A stretch of DNA of 34,963 nt, taken from positions 125,332 through 160,294 of the forward strand of contig NZ_MU255056.1 of the NCBI RefSeq assembly GCF_000227725.2. The letters are read 5' to 3'. This DNA comes from Thiorhodospira sibirica ATCC 700588 (lineage in GTDB: Bacteria > Pseudomonadota > Gammaproteobacteria > Ectothiorhodospirales > Ectothiorhodospiraceae). The notes under the pieces are model-generated. The model saw only the letters and a list, made by a program, of their open reading frames with translations. It was not told the origin of the DNA and ran no database searches. The translations under genes were made by a program, and so were the position numbers. This document shows positions 32,827 to 34,963 of the stretch, in pieces; position 1 is the first letter of the stretch, and the number at the start of each line of letters is the position of its first letter.

Positions 32827-34701
32827 TTAGTAGGATTCCTTTTCTGCCCAAAGTTCGGGAATAAAGCGCACCACTTGATTGCGGCCGCCTTCTTTAGCCG
32901 CATAGAGGGCGACATCGGCAAATTTAAGCACTTGCCAGAAGGCTTGTCCATCGTTGGGGTAGTCAGCCAGACCAATAGAGATGGTTTTATTGAGAATCAC
33001 ACCGCCGCCCACCTTGAATTTATAGGCCTCGACGGCCTGACGTATTTTTTCAGCAACACCCATCGCCTGTTCGCCACTGGTGTCTTGCAAGACGATGAGA
33101 AATTCCTCGCCGCCGTAGCGGATTAACAAATCCGATTCACGCACATTGGCTTTAAGGATATCCGACAGCGCGCACAGGATCTGGTCGCCCACATCATGCC
33201 CGTAATTGTCGTTGACCGGCTTAAAATAATCCAGATCCAGCATCAGCAGGGTCATGGAGGTTGCCCGCCGCTTGCATTGATTGACCAGGGTTTCGGCGTA
33301 TTCTTCCAGAAAACGACGGTTGCGCAAGCTGGTCATCGCGTCGGTCAAGGTGGATTCGCGCAGGCTGGCCATCAGGCGCTTGGCCTGCAGTACCGGCGCC
33401 GCTTCGCGTAAATAAGCCTCAATGATGGGGCGCATACGGCTGATACAAGGGGCATTGTCCGTGCTCAATACCAGTTGTGCAACACTGCCCACGCTGCCCG
33501 ATTGAATCACCGGCAGACACAGATAGCGGTAGCCTTGACCGTAGGCCTGAGCATCAAAGGCGCGACAGATCGAGGCATTTTCTACCCCGTCGATGACATG
33601 GCCGGTGCGCACCGCACGACAGGCGGAGGATTGTTCGAGGATACGCTCATGACACCATTGGAGAATCGTGCTCGGCGTGCCGTCAATCATTACCGGATGA
33701 ATGCGATGCAGATCCTGGTCCACCTCGTAGATGGAATACAGCTCAATGTGAAATTCCTGCGCAAACACCTCTCCAATGCGCAAAAAAACCTCTTCGCTGG
33801 ATTCGTCCTCTTCAATGGCCTGTTTAAATTGCGCCACTTTCACCAGACCGGAGACAGTAGCGGCGGTTTCAGCAAGCAGATCACCACTGGTATCGCTTTG
33901 CGGGCGGGAATTGACCAGCTGCGCGACATGATTACGAATCTCGCTCAGGCGGCGGGTGATGCTGTCGGAAAGGTGGTTGAAATGGGTGGCAACCTGACCA
34001 ATTTCATCATCAGTGCGTCGCTGAACCCGCATACTGAAATCACCGGCACTGGCACGGGTCACGGCTTGCTCAATCTCAGTGGCTGTTAAAACCAGGGGTT
34101 GCAGCAAACGGCGCAAGAAAAGCACGGAAAAAATCGCAAACAGCGCCGCCGCGCCGACCAAAAACAAGACCGTCAGCAGTGCGGTGGTGCGCATGTGTGC
34201 AAAGGAAGCAATCAGCGTGACCGCCCCCAGCGTGCTCCCTTCAGGAACCTGATGACAGCTCAGGCAATTGACATCGCCGTCGCTGGTGGCCACATAGGGG
34301 ATGGTAGCGCGAAAATCCGGGCTGAGAATATCGCCGGCCAGCGCATAATACGGCTTGCCCGTTTGCATCACATAGTGATCAATCTCATCGGCGACACTTT
34401 CCACCGCAAAACCATTGCCGTATTGCTCTTCCAGGATTTGCGCCCGCACCACCCGTGCTTGATCCAGACCCTGCACCTCGGCAAGGCGCGTCAGCAAGGA
34501 ATCGCGCTGGTCAATAGTGCCATTGAGCATGGCCTCCGTCAGCGCCACACGCAGGATTTCAGCCGCCGTGCGGGTATGTTCCGTTGCCGCCCGCATGGAA
34601 AAATCCCGAAAAGAGGCGATGCTGGCCAAGCCGATGACCACCGTCAGGGTAAACATCACCGCAAACAGGGCCATCATGGTTTTGGTCTGAAGTCTATGCA
34701 T
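32827..34701 (-). CDS. Membrane diguanylate cyclase with periplasmic haem c-type CXXCH sensor
   Basis: 624 residues from ATG 34701. Transmembrane helix about 10-30, a periplasmic domain (31-171) containing CLSCH (C146, C149, H150), a covalent haem c attachment motif; a second helix about 172-196; a HAMP linker (197-250); a GAF-like domain about 295-460; and a C-terminal GGDEF domain with GGEEF at 530-534 preceded by the I-site RESD (521-524). Such tandem sensors respond to redox or to NO/O2, and c-di-GMP synthesis is implied by the intact GGEEF. The frame starts upstream at GTG 34755 without support. It lies 52 bp upstream of the ParA-fusion gene in the same direction, so readthrough into it is possible. 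Confidence 0.9.
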   Translation of the reverse strand: MHRLQTKTMMALFAVMFTLTVVIGLASIASFRDFSMRAATEHTRTAAEILRVALTEAMLNGTIDQRDSLLTRLAEVQGLDQARVVRAQILEEQYGNGFAVESVADEIDHYVMQTGKPYYALAGDILSPDFRATIPYVATSDGDVNCLSCHQVPEGSTLGAVTLIASFAHMRTTALLTVLFLVGAAALFAIFSVLFLRRLLQPLVLTATEIEQAVTRASAGDFSMRVQRRTDDEIGQVATHFNHLSDSITRRLSEIRNHVAQLVNSRPQSDTSGDLLAETAATVSGLVKVAQFKQAIEEDESSEEVFLRIGEVFAQEFHIELYSIYEVDQDLHRIHPVMIDGTPSTILQWCHERILEQSSACRAVRTGHVIDGVENASICRAFDAQAYGQGYRYLCLPVIQSGSVGSVAQLVLSTDNAPCISRMRPIIEAYLREAAPVLQAKRLMASLRESTLTDAMTSLRNRRFLEEYAETLVNQCKRRATSMTLLMLDLDYFKPVNDNYGHDVGDQILCALSDILKANVRESDLLIRYGGEEFLIVLQDTSGEQAMGVAEKIRQAVEAYKFKVGGGVILNKTISIGLADYPNDGQAFWQVLKFADVALYAAKEGGRNQVVRFIPELWAEKESY

Positions 34702-34875
34702 AGCGTGTCGTGGTAGTGATCTTGATTTGGAGAGGCGCGGGTCGCAGCATTGCACGGCGACACAGAAAACGAAAGTGAGGATAGTTTAGCAGCAACATGG
34801 CAAAAGCGTCTTGCCTTCGCTGTGCGGTATTTCGCCGCCTGAGCGCGCCGCCTGGGAGCGAGTAACAAAAAGACT

Positions 34876-34896
34876 CCCCTCCTTTTCAAGGAGGGG
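34876..34896. repeat. CCCCTCCTT...AAGGAGGGG hairpin, common dispersed motif
   Basis: CCCCTCCTT (34876-34884) and AAGGAGGGG (34888-34896) pair perfectly over a 3-nt loop, followed by TGGCGCGTAGGGGCGGGGTGG. This hairpin with its GC-rich tail recurs in many proteobacterial genomes from memory, often near DUF559 genes. Another small hairpin (GCCGAGT-TGT-ACTCGGC) lies at 34929-34945. No gene starts in 34756-34963. Confidence 0.6.
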
Positions 34897-34963
34897 TGGC
34901 GCGTAGGGGCGGGGTGGTTATCTGGATCGCCGAGTTGTACTCGGCCAGTCAGAACACGCACTA

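Noticed and set aside
34674-34961. 95-codon minus-strand frame at the window end
   Set aside because: It reads across the common CCCCTCCTT hairpin; peptides such as PSLKRRGVFLLL arise routinely from that repeat.

Overview
The window looks like a chromosomal segment of a gammaproteobacterium, or a close relative. It is GC-rich with tightly packed housekeeping genes (glmU, ettA, nadB, glnD, slt, htrA, sppA). It also carries an outer-membrane porin ending in Phe, a SapC-family protein, a CheW protein and several c-di-GMP / two-component genes, including one with a haem c motif. The species cannot be named from the sequence. A sulfur- or metal-respiring lifestyle is only a guess from the haem-c sensor and the lipoyl-synthase-like radical SAM gene.

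Layout. 1-2414 is a graveyard of four insertion-sequence pieces: the 3' end of one IS, an IS701-like N-terminal stub, an IS630-like transposase that has lost its first catalytic residues, and a nearly complete IS4-like element with readable terminal inverted repeats but two apparent frameshifts. 2415-2818 is gene-free and holds an 87-bp element with 13-bp inverted ends. 2819-7112 (minus) is a glycosyltransferase - ettA - glmU run. A porin (minus) and nadB (plus) diverge at about 8.3 kb. A small DUF2892 membrane protein ends in a clear terminator. 10977-22613 is a long run of minus-strand genes: glnD, slt, a metallo-beta-lactamase-fold hydrolase, a DUF3782-like nuclease, a PqqD-like/GT-A-like protein, htrA, sppA and cheW, in chromosome order. 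sapC is on the plus strand. From 24.0 to 30.0 kb (plus) lie a hybrid histidine kinase, a REC-GGDEF protein, a radical SAM enzyme and a DUF190 protein. 30043-32774 (minus) is an A+T-rich two-gene module: a ParB-N/helix-hairpin-helix protein and a PD-(D/E)XK (HsdR_N-like) nuclease fused to a ParA ATPase. Upstream of it is a membrane diguanylate cyclase with a periplasmic CXXCH.

The two strongest novel signals are as follows. (1) The nuclease-ParA fusion and its ParB-like partner form a foreign-looking module. An internal Shine-Dalgarno and ATG sit exactly at the domain junction, so the gene could give both a fusion and a stand-alone ParA. (2) A pair of ~299-bp, ~96% identical repeats lies in inverted orientation 13 kb apart (10650-10948 and 23646-23943). 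Each has internal inverted repeats and hairpins, and each sits 25-30 bp beyond the stop codon of a gene. They look like a MITE-like or structured-RNA family. No tRNA, rRNA or CRISPR array was seen.
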